DNA of 43,658 bases from Pyrinomonadaceae bacterium. GTDB taxonomy: Bacteria; Acidobacteriota; Blastocatellia; Pyrinomonadales; Pyrinomonadaceae. The translations under genes were made by a program, and so were the position numbers. The notes beneath the pieces were generated by a model, which was given only the letters and a program-made list of their open reading frames with translations, had not been told where the DNA came from and did no database searches. Positions 1 through 9,559 of this stretch are shown here, piece by piece; within the stretch, counting starts at the first letter, position 1, and every line of letters starts with the position of its first letter. The DNA is taken from assembly GCA_025923035.1 (NCBI GenBank), contig JAICGQ010000003.1, positions 1-43,658 on the forward strand, given 5' to 3'.

Positions 1-206
1 ACCACCGGTCGCAGCAGCGCTTCGGGACTCGGAAAAGTTGCTTGTAACGACTGCAGATTGCTGCCCAGACCGCCGAGTGCGCTCGAGGCCGCGCCGCCCT
101 GAACGATCGATTGGACCTGTGGCGACGAAACAGACCCGCTGATCGAACCGCGCGCGTTCATGATTGCCGACAGGTCGAGGCTTTGCAGATCTTCGAGCAG
201 GCTCAT
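1..206 (-). CDS. Partial CDS running off the left edge; downstream member of the tail-like operon (MSLLEDLQSLDLSAIMNARGSISGSVSSPQVQSIVQGG...)
   Basis: ATG at 206 (CAT on + strand at 204-206) overlaps the TGA of the 203-1717 gene in the ATGA manner; reading frame stays open to the window edge. Confidence 0.6.
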   Translation of the reverse strand, partial: MSLLEDLQSLDLSAIMNARGSISGSVSSPQVQSIVQGGAASSALGGLGSNLQSLQATFPSPEALLRPV

Positions 207-1717
207 CGCGCGTACCTCAACGTGAGATCGGAAATGTCTACCGTCAGAAACAAGTCAGAGCGCAACGCCGGAGCGACGTTGCGAAACACCGCGACCGGGA
301 AGCTGACGGCCGGTTCATGTGAGTTTGTTTCCAGGATGTCTTTTAAACGCGACGCGCCGATGAAGAGCGGACGCCCGCCGGGATCGGGATCGTGGATCGC
401 GATGCGCGCGAGTGGCTGCTCGCCGGTGACCCAGAAGAAACGACCGCGATTCGCGCGAACGCGCAAGCCAAGCGCACCGCTCAACGTCACACCCGAGGGC
501 ACGTCAACCCAACGCGTGCGGATTTCGGTATCAGGCGTGAGCGTAAGGACGGCTGGTGGTCCAACCGGCGATCCGGCGACACCGCCGTTGACGGAAACGA
601 ACTCGAGCGACAGTTCACATTCTTCCGGCGCTCGGCCGATGATGCCGACGCGCGCCGGCGTGATACCGTCGAGCGCTTCGGGCGCGAAGATCTTCAACAC
701 GCCACTCGCAGTCGCGATAACTCCGCTGACAGCCGCGCTCGCCTCTGGTGGTTCGTCCGAAGCGTTTTCGAGAATGCGGATGCCTGCGTAAGTGATTGTG
801 AGATCGCCGGCGACTGATGAGGGCCTTTCATCTGCGAGCGCGCCATCAAGATTGAGCTGCACCGGATCGCCGGTCAACTCCGTGCGCACCACGCCTTCCT
901 TCACACGCAACACGGCGCCCGCGATTCGTCTAAACAAGACGATCGCCTGGGCTGGTGCGTCCGCGCTCACGGTGAACGTCGCTTCGAGCGGCTGGTTATT
1001 CTGGACCTTCGCTTTGAGCGCCAACTCGAGCGCGTTGCGAATGTCGACTTCGTTCGAAGGTGCTTCCGGATCGTATTCCGGCAACTGCCAGAGCGTGTTG
1101 CCGTCTGGTCCAACCAGCTTGATGTTGCGCGCTACAGCTTCAGTGCGAAGATGGATCCGGGAAACATCAGCAGCCTGCGTTTCGAATTCACGCGGCTCAC
1201 CACCGTTCACCAGCGACACTCGGACTTTCGCCGCGGGCACCGAATCGTCCAGAGTCAAAACGCGATTTGAAAACGATGCGCCGGTTAACGTTCGCGGCAC
1301 CATTTTCTGTCTACTGACCGGCGGAACCGAGAAGCGCGGCGAATCCCAACCACCGCCTTGCACCGGCGGAAACGAAATTGCCAGACGCAGATCGGCAAGA
1401 CCGTCAGATCCGGTGATCTCGTTTCCGCCCGATCGTTTCAGACCGCTCAGTGTCAACGCCTTCACGCGCTTGCCCTGCGGGATCGTAATGATCCAACCAT
1501 CGTCGGTACTGAATGAAACGTCCTGTTGTGTTTCCGAGACCACCGCCGGCGCCAGGAAGACGCTCGCTTCCTGCACCTCCGCGCTCGTCGCGCCCGCGAC
1601 ACTGGCCCAACGAACGGTGTGCGCGAAGCCGGGCGCCGCAACATTGCGCGGCGTCATCACCACGACCGCCTCGCGCTCACGTGCGGAAACTTTGTCTACC
1701 TGTTCAACAATCGCCAT
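203..1717 (-). CDS. Beta-rich structural protein of the contractile tail-like operon, function unknown (504 aa)
   Basis: Long ORF, coupled to neighbours; beta-strand-rich composition with no recognised family. Confidence 0.7.
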   Translation of the reverse strand: MAIVEQVDKVSAREREAVVVMTPRNVAAPGFAHTVRWASVAGATSAEVQEASVFLAPAVVSETQQDVSFSTDDGWIITIPQGKRVKALTLSGLKRSGGNEITGSDGLADLRLAISFPPVQGGGWDSPRFSVPPVSRQKMVPRTLTGASFSNRVLTLDDSVPAAKVRVSLVNGGEPREFETQAADVSRIHLRTEAVARNIKLVGPDGNTLWQLPEYDPEAPSNEVDIRNALELALKAKVQNNQPLEATFTVSADAPAQAIVLFRRIAGAVLRVKEGVVRTELTGDPVQLNLDGALADERPSSVAGDLTITYAGIRILENASDEPPEASAAVSGVIATASGVLKIFAPEALDGITPARVGIIGRAPEECELSLEFVSVNGGVAGSPVGPPAVLTLTPDTEIRTRWVDVPSGVTLSGALGLRVRANRGRFFWVTGEQPLARIAIHDPDPGGRPLFIGASRLKDILETNSHEPAVSFPVAVFRNVAPALRSDLFLTVDISDLTLRYAR

Positions 1718-1720
1718 GGC

Positions 1721-2593
1721 CTACGCTCCGCGTACCTCCAGCGGAAACCTTCCGAGTTCGATTCCGACGCCGCCTTCGCCGTCGTCGAGCGAAACGACGA
1801 GGAGGTCCAATGCAGGTTGGGCCGGCGGCGTGTACTGAAATCCCGCGCGTCCTCCGGCGACTGGAATCGTCCGCGATCCGGCTGGTCCAGCATTGCCGCC
1901 TGCCAATGTTCCCGCACCGGGACGGCCACCGGCGTCTTCAACAGCGACCACCACTGAGCCGAACGGAAGCGACGTAACTCTTCCGCCGCGTTCCACTCGC
2001 ATCGTTCCGGTCGCGCCAAACTCGATCACGAGTTCAGCCGTCTCACCCCCGGCCGTCAATCGCGGTCGTGCGGGAACCAGATTCACCGGCTGCATCGAGA
2101 TCCGCAGTTGCGCGCGTTCGATCGGAATGCCAGTCTCGCCCGCGACATCAGGCGGCCAGAACAACCCTTCCGCGCGTAACGTGATCGACTGTGGTGGATC
2201 GGACAACGACACAAACATCTTTTGGACCAGGAACCCCGGATCCGAACCGTCAGTCGGTTGCAATCGCGCCCCGCTGCGAAAACCTGGTTCGTCGAGTTCG
2301 TAGATCACGCTGTCGAGCGCGCGCAACTGCGTCGAACGCGATTGGTCCTGCAGCAGACGAACATCAACTCCGACGTCGCAACGAAGACGGACCACACGCC
2401 GGTGCGTCGGCGCGCCCGGTACGACTTCCGGACGGATGCCGAAGAGATGCTCGTCCAGCGGTTCGACGTGACGCACTGAAAGAACGAACTGTGCATCAGC
2501 GCGGCCCGGTGCGACATCAACGCCACCGCGAAACGGAACCGGTAGCCGCGCGCCAAGCACATCCGCCAAACGTCTTTCGAACTCCGAAAGCAA
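1721..2593 (-). CDS. Tail-like operon protein of unknown function (290 aa)
   Basis: Long ORF with 3-nt gaps to neighbours in the same operon. Confidence 0.7.
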   Translation of the reverse strand: MLSEFERRLADVLGARLPVPFRGGVDVAPGRADAQFVLSVRHVEPLDEHLFGIRPEVVPGAPTHRRVVRLRCDVGVDVRLLQDQSRSTQLRALDSVIYELDEPGFRSGARLQPTDGSDPGFLVQKMFVSLSDPPQSITLRAEGLFWPPDVAGETGIPIERAQLRISMQPVNLVPARPRLTAGGETAELVIEFGATGTMRVERGGRVTSLPFGSVVVAVEDAGGRPGAGTLAGGNAGPAGSRTIPVAGGRAGFQYTPPAQPALDLLVVSLDDGEGGVGIELGRFPLEVRGA

Positions 2594-2596
2594 TGC

Positions 2597-4276
2597 TTAC
2601 TTCCCTCCGCCGGTGATTCCTCTGCCGAGCACTACATTCCCACCCTCCAAACGGGTGCTCGTGCCCGTCGTCGTCGAGCTGCTGCGCCGCACCTCGGTGG
2701 CGATGAGCCCGGGCACCGTCGCGAACTGTTCTTTGACAGCTTCGTTGACCGAGATCTTGACCTGGTCGCGCACGCCGACTGTCACCTCTTCGCGCGCAAC
2801 CGTGCGCATCTCCGCGAGCATCTGCGCGCGCATGTCGCGCAACTGCGCGGTGGCGGTTTCAGTTGCGATTCTCAGCGCGGTATCTGCCGACTGTTTTCGT
2901 AAATCGTCGCTCAGGTTGCGAAAGCGATCCGATTGCGTGCGATCGAATGTCGCCAACCGTTCGTCGAGTGAACGCGAGATGTTGCCGGAACGAAGTTCAA
3001 CTTCAGCGAGCAGGCTCGTTCGCAACTCGTTGCGCAGGTTCGCCTGGTCCTGAGGTATCGCGGCGATGACAACGGAATGTTGATTCAGGGTTTCGTCGTG
3101 TCGCGTGGCTTGCGTCGACACCAGATCCACGCGCCGGCTAACTGCGGTCAGGTCCGTGCGAATGCCGGCGAGTTGGCCCGGTAACTGTTGGCCCACTTCA
3201 GTGCGGACAGTGGCGGGAATTCCGGCTCGAACGTCTGCTAATCCCGTGTCGAGATCTCGGCGAATCGCCTGTTCGCGCGTGTTCAGTGCCTGGCCGGCTC
3301 CGGCAATCGCAGCGTCGATCGCACCGCGACGGGCCGTTTCGATGGAAGCGTTGAGATTGGTCGTGATGCTTTGCGTGACGCCGGGAAGCGCATCGTTGAG
3401 ACGCGAGTTTACAAGGTCGCCGACTCCGCTCAGCCGATTGTTGACGTCGCCGCGAATCTCGGCGCCGAACGTTCCCAGTCTTTCGCTTACCTGATTTCGC
3501 AGGTTCGTCCCCAGACGATCTTCGATACCGGATAGCACTTCCGGAGGCACCTGCGTCGGCCGCGTGCGAATTGCATCGTCGAGTTGTTGCTGAGAAACCG
3601 TGCGGTTCGTGACTTCGCCGAGGCGCCGTTCGAGGGTCGCACCGTCGAGCAACTCGCCGTTTGCGAACCGCAGACGATTGCGAAATCCTTCCAACTCACC
3701 AACGCGATTCACGACGTTGCCGATATCGACGACCTCACCGTTCACCGTCAGACGGGACGCGGCTGTCAGGACGCTGCCCATCTCGCGTTGCACCGAAGCG
3801 AGCGTGTTTCTGATGTTGAGCAGATCGGGACGCGGATCGATCACGCCATCGACAGCGCGTCGCACGTTGGTCACGGCCGCTTCGCGTTCGAGATCGCGTG
3901 TCGCGACGTCGGTGAGGCGTTTGCGAAACTCCTCGACATTGCTGCGACTCTCGTCGATGCGCTCAGCGAGACGTTTCAGGTTCTGTTCGAGTTCAAGGAG
4001 CCGTTGCTGTGCTGCCGGGTCGGCGAGTGGACCACGCTCGAAGACGTCGCGAAGTTGTGGCGACAACCACGCTGACGTCACCTGGTCCAGGTGCTCGTGC
4101 GACGGCACAGTCTCAGCCGCGTCCTCGGCGAGCACGGCCTGCGCCACGTCGGTCACGGCGGAGACGAGCATGTTCCAGTCTTCGGCGCGAATCAGTTCGC
4201 CGCGTTGCACGTTTCCGATCGCGTTAAGTTGATTTAGCAGGCCGCGGAGCCGTTGCAGATCCTGTGGCGTTGGCAT
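2597..4276 (-). CDS. Long coiled-coil fibre-like protein (559 aa) with an N-terminal IRAxDWNxL...HxH segment
   Basis: Heptad-rich R/E/L/N composition; N-terminus RGELIRAEDWNMLVSAVTDVAQ...SHEHLDQ. Confidence 0.75.
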   Translation of the reverse strand: MPTPQDLQRLRGLLNQLNAIGNVQRGELIRAEDWNMLVSAVTDVAQAVLAEDAAETVPSHEHLDQVTSAWLSPQLRDVFERGPLADPAAQQRLLELEQNLKRLAERIDESRSNVEEFRKRLTDVATRDLEREAAVTNVRRAVDGVIDPRPDLLNIRNTLASVQREMGSVLTAASRLTVNGEVVDIGNVVNRVGELEGFRNRLRFANGELLDGATLERRLGEVTNRTVSQQQLDDAIRTRPTQVPPEVLSGIEDRLGTNLRNQVSERLGTFGAEIRGDVNNRLSGVGDLVNSRLNDALPGVTQSITTNLNASIETARRGAIDAAIAGAGQALNTREQAIRRDLDTGLADVRAGIPATVRTEVGQQLPGQLAGIRTDLTAVSRRVDLVSTQATRHDETLNQHSVVIAAIPQDQANLRNELRTSLLAEVELRSGNISRSLDERLATFDRTQSDRFRNLSDDLRKQSADTALRIATETATAQLRDMRAQMLAEMRTVAREEVTVGVRDQVKISVNEAVKEQFATVPGLIATEVRRSSSTTTGTSTRLEGGNVVLGRGITGGGK

Positions 4277-4291
4277 TTAAAACCTCCCCTA

Positions 4292-5233
4292 CTATCGCCG
4301 CGATACGACACTCGAAATCTTTCCGCCGGACGCGGTGCCGGTGCGGTTGTACAACTTCAACTCAGCATCGGCGCTCGTAGCCGTGCCTGATACGACGTAC
4401 TGTTGCGCGACCTGCTGCAACACTCGCACGTTGGGACTGGCCGCGGCTTCGGGCCGCGCGGTCGTGAGTTCCGCCATCGTGGTCAGCAGGCGATTGCCTG
4501 TGTTTGCCAACTGCGCAGTGAACACGGTCGACTCGGCTTGCAGCGAAGTACCGAGTTGCGTGACTCTGCCGAGCAACTCATCGCGCGTGGCTTGCGGCGC
4601 ACCGAGTTCGTCGAGCGCGCCTGTAAGTCGTTGTCGCAGAAACTCGGCTTCGAGCTCACGACGAAACTCGAGCAGGCTTCGTCCGAATGCTTCCGTGAAC
4701 CGTCGCACGTTGTCCTGAACTTCCGCGATCTTCTCGGCGATCTCCGGATGATCGTGACCACGAGGCGAAACGAGATTCGTCAGTTGCAGCATGTTGTCGG
4801 CGAGATCCTGGACCGCGCCGGCAAGGATGTTCCAATCAGAAGCGCGGATGACTTCGCCGGGCGCTTTCGCCGAGATCGGGGCGAGCGAGTCGGCGGCACG
4901 CCTCACCGCCTGTTGGACGGGCGCGAGGTTCGCATCAGGGATGTCTCTGATCGGGGTGTCTCTAAACACGATCTCGGGAATCGGGATCGGCACGAACGTG
5001 GGTCGCGGTTGGGGAAACACTCGAATCTTTCCGGTGTGAATCGGCGCGATCACGTTTGGATGGGTAACCCTGACGTCCCACAGGCCGGCATCGATATCGC
5101 GAACCGCAAGCGATCCATCGAGAAATGGATTGCGCTTGATAGTCTGGCCCGTAGCATTGTTGACCAGCGTGACCTCCGCGTCGCGATTAGCGGCCGGAAA
5201 TCCTTGCAGTTGCAGGTTAATAGCGCCTTTCAT
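4292..5233 (-). CDS. Fibre-like protein (313 aa): N-terminal carboxypeptidase-regulatory/Ig-like strand region, then IRAxDWNxL...HxH segment and coiled coil
   Basis: Motif GEVIRASDWNILAGAVQDLADN...GHDHPE; beta-rich N-terminus. Confidence 0.7.
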   Translation of the reverse strand: MKGAINLQLQGFPAANRDAEVTLVNNATGQTIKRNPFLDGSLAVRDIDAGLWDVRVTHPNVIAPIHTGKIRVFPQPRPTFVPIPIPEIVFRDTPIRDIPDANLAPVQQAVRRAADSLAPISAKAPGEVIRASDWNILAGAVQDLADNMLQLTNLVSPRGHDHPEIAEKIAEVQDNVRRFTEAFGRSLLEFRRELEAEFLRQRLTGALDELGAPQATRDELLGRVTQLGTSLQAESTVFTAQLANTGNRLLTTMAELTTARPEAAASPNVRVLQQVAQQYVVSGTATSADAELKLYNRTGTASGGKISSVVSRR

Positions 5234-5254
5234 TATTGCCTCCCGATCGTGTTG

Positions 5255-5728
5255 CTACAACAACCATTGCAGGTCGCCGTAGGGAAAACCGACTTCCCAA
5301 AACAGCGTGAGTTCGTGATCGTCCGTCTTTTGAATCGGCGAGAACGTCACGCGGTTATAGAGCGTTGCGGTGTCGCCGCTGCGCGAAACCAGCGCGGCTT
5401 CGCGAACCGTTCCTACAGCGCCCGCTGCCGGCACTGTGCCGCGCACGCGCACGCGCACGACGCGCTTCACCGGATCGGGCGGGTCGATCTGAAACGCATC
5501 CGCCGAGATCGGCACTTCAGTTGGTTCAGTCAAGGCAGTTGTGCCGAACGCGTCGCTTTCAGGTGCGTCGCTCGTACCGACGACCATGTGCGTGATCCCT
5601 GCGCCCTGGCCCGAAAAGAGTCGCGCGAGGAGATCGGCGCCGCCTTGCAACACCGAGTTGTAACCCTGGCGAACCGCGACGGTTTCGCCGGCTGTCGATT
5701 TCAGTTCGATCCGCAAATGAGCGCGCAT
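5255..5728 (-). CDS. Phage tail/baseplate-periphery-like protein (~157 aa)
   Basis: THMVVGTSDAPE...TALTEPTEVPI...TLYNRVTF..DDHELTLFWEVGF resembles a domain seen in phage tail proteins; ATG at 5728 preceded by GAGGTGG is preferred over the TTG at 5740. Confidence 0.6.
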   Translation of the reverse strand: MRAHLRIELKSTAGETVAVRQGYNSVLQGGADLLARLFSGQGAGITHMVVGTSDAPESDAFGTTALTEPTEVPISADAFQIDPPDPVKRVVRVRVRGTVPAAGAVGTVREAALVSRSGDTATLYNRVTFSPIQKTDDHELTLFWEVGFPYGDLQWLL

Positions 5729-5736
5729 GGACCACC

Positions 5737-6978
5737 TCAACGGAAAGTAGAATCACTGTAGCCGGTGACGTCGAACAGACCGCCGGCTTCCGGCATGCTG
5801 TCCGCGCCGGTTGATCCGGTCTCCTCGATCGTCAACGGCAACACGGTTGTTAAGTAATCTGACTGGCCCTGGACTTCGCTAAACGCGAGCGCCCGGACCG
5901 TGCTTCTGACGCCCGCAGCTTTAAGCCGCTTGATGCCGAGATCGATCGCACCCCGCAAACGTTCACGTTCCTCCTCCTCTGTGCCTGAAGCCAACGGGTT
6001 GCGACGCACACTCTGCGTCGGCATGAGCACTTCGAAGCTCGCCGGCTCGGATTCGATCCACCCGGCAGCGAGACTCACCGCGGCATCCTGATAGAAGACC
6101 GAGTGGTCCAAAGTTGCTTCGTCCCAGCGGCCTTGTTCGAGTGCGAGATCCGCGAGTGCAAGCAGGAAACGATCGAGGCCGAGCAGGTCGTAATGGGCCA
6201 CCGGCAGGAACCAAATGCGGTTCTCACCGCGCACCAGTTGCAACGCCCGCGCGGGTGTTTGCACCTGAGGCGCGGTCCATGGTTCGCCGGGAACGACATT
6301 TGTGATCGTTCGCAGACGATCGGTCACGTCCTGTCGTTCGAGAGTTCCTTCAACTGTGCCGTCCGAACGCGCTCGCAGCCACAGCCGTTGTCCTGGTCCA
6401 ACGTTGCCTTGAAACATCAAACCCTCACCGGTTGTCAGGTTCACGATCACCGGAACGCTTTCCGGACCACCAGGCAGGCCGGTGAGCAGGAACGAAAGAT
6501 CGCTGTCGTCGAGGCCTTTGTTTTCGATCGTGAACTGCGAGAGCGGCGTGATGTTGTCGACGAAGGGTGGCCGCATCCACTGCCGGCGCGGTGGGTTTTC
6601 GATCAGCGCCGGAGTCTGGTTCTGGAACCTGACGTTCGCCGCGTCCTGGTATCCGTCGCTGTAACTGCGCGCGAAACCAAGCAGCGCCTCCGCCGTGACG
6701 GCGCCGCGTTGCAAGGCGGCGTTGCGTTGTGAATGGACCCAGGAACGAAACAACGCGAGGTTCTGCCACGGCTCGGGAACGAAGTCGAGTAGTGCTGCGA
6801 GCTTCGCGGCGTCTTCGAGTTCGAGTGCGGCGTCGAAGTGATGAGCGCGCTGAATGTCCAGCAACTCCTCTTCGACGATCTCAACCTGCACCGCAGGCTG
6901 CGCGAGTGTCGCTAGGACGAGTTCGCCTTCGCGATAAAGCGAGGGAAGGCGGGCGGCCATGTCGTCGGCGCGCTTCAT
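5737..6978 (-). CDS. Phage tail protein I-like baseplate wedge component (413 aa)
   Basis: N-terminus MKRADDMAARLPSLYREGE..., located immediately after baseplate J; 4-bp overlap with the J gene. Confidence 0.65.
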   Translation of the reverse strand: MKRADDMAARLPSLYREGELVLATLAQPAVQVEIVEEELLDIQRAHHFDAALELEDAAKLAALLDFVPEPWQNLALFRSWVHSQRNAALQRGAVTAEALLGFARSYSDGYQDAANVRFQNQTPALIENPPRRQWMRPPFVDNITPLSQFTIENKGLDDSDLSFLLTGLPGGPESVPVIVNLTTGEGLMFQGNVGPGQRLWLRARSDGTVEGTLERQDVTDRLRTITNVVPGEPWTAPQVQTPARALQLVRGENRIWFLPVAHYDLLGLDRFLLALADLALEQGRWDEATLDHSVFYQDAAVSLAAGWIESEPASFEVLMPTQSVRRNPLASGTEEEERERLRGAIDLGIKRLKAAGVRSTVRALAFSEVQGQSDYLTTVLPLTIEETGSTGADSMPEAGGLFDVTGYSDSTFR

Positions 6979-8690
6979 ACGTCTCCCTCCCGTACTTCAA
7001 CACTCAACGATTGATTGCGGAGCCGTTCGTTCGGCGCAGGCGCGTACGAGCCGACGCCGTCGGTGAGTTGGAAGAATCGTTCGCCACTCTCAACCGTGAT
7101 GATCGCGTCGGCGCGGATAAGGGCGAAACGTGAATCGTCGCGTATCGCTGCGGCCAAGCCGTCGAGTGTCAGCGGAGCGTCACTGGCGCGCGTCGTCAGG
7201 TGACTGTTGAAGGCGTTCGTGATCGCTTCTGTGGCCTGGGCCTGCGTTGTTCCAGGAGTGAGATGAATCGGCAGCACCGCAGTCACTTGCACGTCGACTG
7301 TCGTCGTGATCGCCAGCTCGGTTTGTGGCTCGTTGAATTGAATCGGGGTACTGACGCTGATCACTTCGCCGGCGGCGAGCGTCAATTCTTCTGCTTCCGC
7401 GCCACCCTCCGGCGTGAGAAACACGCGCGCGTCGATGATGCGAGCGTCTTCCATCACGAGCGCGACCAGTCGCGCGCGTCGTACCGATCCGCCCGGCGGT
7501 GTAGCGTTGAGCGCAGCGACCAGTTTTTCCTGAAGAGCGGCTTTGAGCGATGCGAGATCCGAACCGCTCAGGCCCGTACCGGCCAGCGTCAACTGCACGC
7601 GCACGCTCACCCGTTTCCGCGCCGCGGCGCCGGTGATCACGCGAATTCCCGCGGGCTTAACCTGCCGGATGCGTTCGTCGACGCGCGCTCGTGCTTCCGG
7701 AGTCTCCTGAAAATATGCAACGTCGATCTTCACTTCGCCCGCCACGCCGTTGGGCTCTTCCGTGATGCTGACGTCCTTCACTTCTTCGAGCGACATCAAG
7801 TGAAACTTCAGCGCGTCGAGAGTGCCACGCACAACGCCATGAAAAGCAGAACGCGCGCGACGCCGCAACTCGTCGTCAGTCTCCGCCTGACTCAAGCGTC
7901 GACTCGGTTGTTCGTTTGAAACGTTGTCGACACCGGCCACGAGAACTTCGAGCCGATCGAGTTTGCCTGCTTCAACTTCGGCAGTTCCCGGAGTCTCGCC
8001 TGCGGCCATCACATCGCGCGTGCTTTCACCGGGTTCGAGGATCAACTCGTCTTGCGTGAGATAGCGATTGCCGTCGTCGTCGGTGATCACCGTGCCTGCA
8101 GGCACTGTAATGCGACCCGTGTCTCCGGCACGACGGCTGAAGCGAACTTTCGCCACCGGGTGGCCGCTCGCGAGACGAGCGACACCGACGAGCGCCACGA
8201 CTTTGTCGAGCGAACGTCCTTCTGCTGTTTCGACAAACGCCGACTTGTAAATGAAATCGAGATGTTGATAGGTGACCGCGAGTTCGAACGCGATCGTTTC
8301 CACCAACGTGCGGATCACGCTGCCGACGTTCAGATCGTTTAGCGGTGCAGGATTTGAACGGACGGGATAATAGTTGATCGTGAGTTCGGTATTGGGCAAC
8401 GGGCGTCGGCCGTTGTCGCGAAATCGAATCGCGTCTTTGTTGCTGTCGTCGCCGGTCGTGGAGATCAGTTCGAAGTCGGCGCTCGTGAACCGGAAGGGAA
8501 CCGGGCGTTCGACTGTGCCGACAAAACCCTGCAAGTGAGACACGCGTCGCACCGGACGATTGCGCAGCAGATCGGGAACGATGAGTGCGTCGCCGGCAGG
8601 CGCTCGGAGCGACTCCGCGACCGTTCCGCCAGTCAGCGTTGTCAGCAGGTCGCGGACGATGTCCGGATAAAGACGCGGCTCGTAAGTCAC
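6975..8690 (-). CDS. Baseplate J-like protein (571 aa)
   Basis: Typical J features: AEGRSLDKVVALVGVARL, GRITVPAGTVITDDDGNRYLTQDELILEPGES, ARVDERIRQVKPAGIRV. Confidence 0.85.
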   Translation of the reverse strand: MTYEPRLYPDIVRDLLTTLTGGTVAESLRAPAGDALIVPDLLRNRPVRRVSHLQGFVGTVERPVPFRFTSADFELISTTGDDSNKDAIRFRDNGRRPLPNTELTINYYPVRSNPAPLNDLNVGSVIRTLVETIAFELAVTYQHLDFIYKSAFVETAEGRSLDKVVALVGVARLASGHPVAKVRFSRRAGDTGRITVPAGTVITDDDGNRYLTQDELILEPGESTRDVMAAGETPGTAEVEAGKLDRLEVLVAGVDNVSNEQPSRRLSQAETDDELRRRARSAFHGVVRGTLDALKFHLMSLEEVKDVSITEEPNGVAGEVKIDVAYFQETPEARARVDERIRQVKPAGIRVITGAAARKRVSVRVQLTLAGTGLSGSDLASLKAALQEKLVAALNATPPGGSVRRARLVALVMEDARIIDARVFLTPEGGAEAEELTLAAGEVISVSTPIQFNEPQTELAITTTVDVQVTAVLPIHLTPGTTQAQATEAITNAFNSHLTTRASDAPLTLDGLAAAIRDDSRFALIRADAIITVESGERFFQLTDGVGSYAPAPNERLRNQSLSVEVREGDV

Positions 8691-9154
8691 AGTCCGACCT
8701 CCAGCGAAAGGCTAACGGGATCACCACCGGAACGAATGGGTTGGACCGCAACCGTCAGCACGAAGTTGTCGATCTGCTCCGCCAGCGGCTCGAAAGTGAG
8801 TTCCACCGCTTTGGGTTCGACACGCGGTTCGCGCGCGACTGCTTCGAGCACGAACGCGCGACAGAGGTTTCGCAGCTCTTCAGTCTTGCGACGTCCGATC
8901 AGTTCGCCGAGACGCGAGCCGTAGTCGGAATGTCCGAGTGTCGCTAACGAACCCACCGGTGTCAGCAGCCTTAGTAACAACGCCTGGGCGATATTCTCGC
9001 GGCCTTCGACGAGCGAGAGATCAGTTTGCGTGTCCGGCTCGCCTGGTCTTGGTCGCCTGATGACTCGCAGTTTGGTCGTGAGATCGAGAGACGCGGCATC
9101 GTAGGCCACCATGTTGGGGACCACAGAAAGATCGGTGCCGAAGAGTTGGTCCAT
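8687..9154 (-). CDS. GPW/gp25-like baseplate wedge protein (155 aa)
   Basis: ENIAQALLLRLLTPVGSLATLGHSDYGSRLGELIG. Confidence 0.85.
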   Translation of the reverse strand: MDQLFGTDLSVVPNMVAYDAASLDLTTKLRVIRRPRPGEPDTQTDLSLVEGRENIAQALLLRLLTPVGSLATLGHSDYGSRLGELIGRRKTEELRNLCRAFVLEAVAREPRVEPKAVELTFEPLAEQIDNFVLTVAVQPIRSGGDPVSLSLEVGL

Positions 9155-9157
9155 GAT

Positions 9158-9559
9158 TCACCCAATCATCACTGTGCCGACGGCGATTACCTGGCCCTTG
9201 GGCGCGGTCGGCGTAATGTCGTCGCAATCGACGGACATGTCGGCGTTGCGAGCAGCCTGCTTGCCGCCGATCTTCACGGTCGCGCTGCCGAGCTGGATCG
9301 TCGACTTGTTCTGCGGCGGCACCTGGAAACTCGTACCCGGTGGAGTCGGGATGTGCGATGGCGTGTTGCTCGCTTGCGAACCGACCACAGCCGCGGGCTT
9401 GCCCATGATCTTCACGGTTGGTACCGTGCCGCCGTCGACCTGGCCGTTGAACGGATGCGGCAGCGGGGTCGGAATTGGACCACCCGGCGACGGCACCATC
9501 ACGATGTGCGTATCAACGCCGACGACCATGCTTCCTTCTGTTGCTGCTGGTTGGCCCAT
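9158..9559 (-). CDS. PAAR-like spike-tip protein (133 aa)
   Basis: Glycine/proline-rich PAAR-like pattern (GQPAATEGS..., GKPAAVVGSQASNTPSHIPTPPG, GGKQAARNADM); next to spike gene. Confidence 0.75.
   Translation of the reverse strand: MGQPAATEGSMVVGVDTHIVMVPSPGGPIPTPLPHPFNGQVDGGTVPTVKIMGKPAAVVGSQASNTPSHIPTPPGTSFQVPPQNKSTIQLGSATVKIGGKQAARNADMSVDCDDITPTAPKGQVIAVGTVMIG

Noticed and set aside
4403-5761. Long plus-strand ORF (452 aa) opposite the fibre genes, and similar antisense ORFs at 792-1838, 3600-4232 and 14046-14765
   Set aside because: No recognisable protein features; they lie antisense to well-supported minus-strand genes and are typical high-GC shadow ORFs
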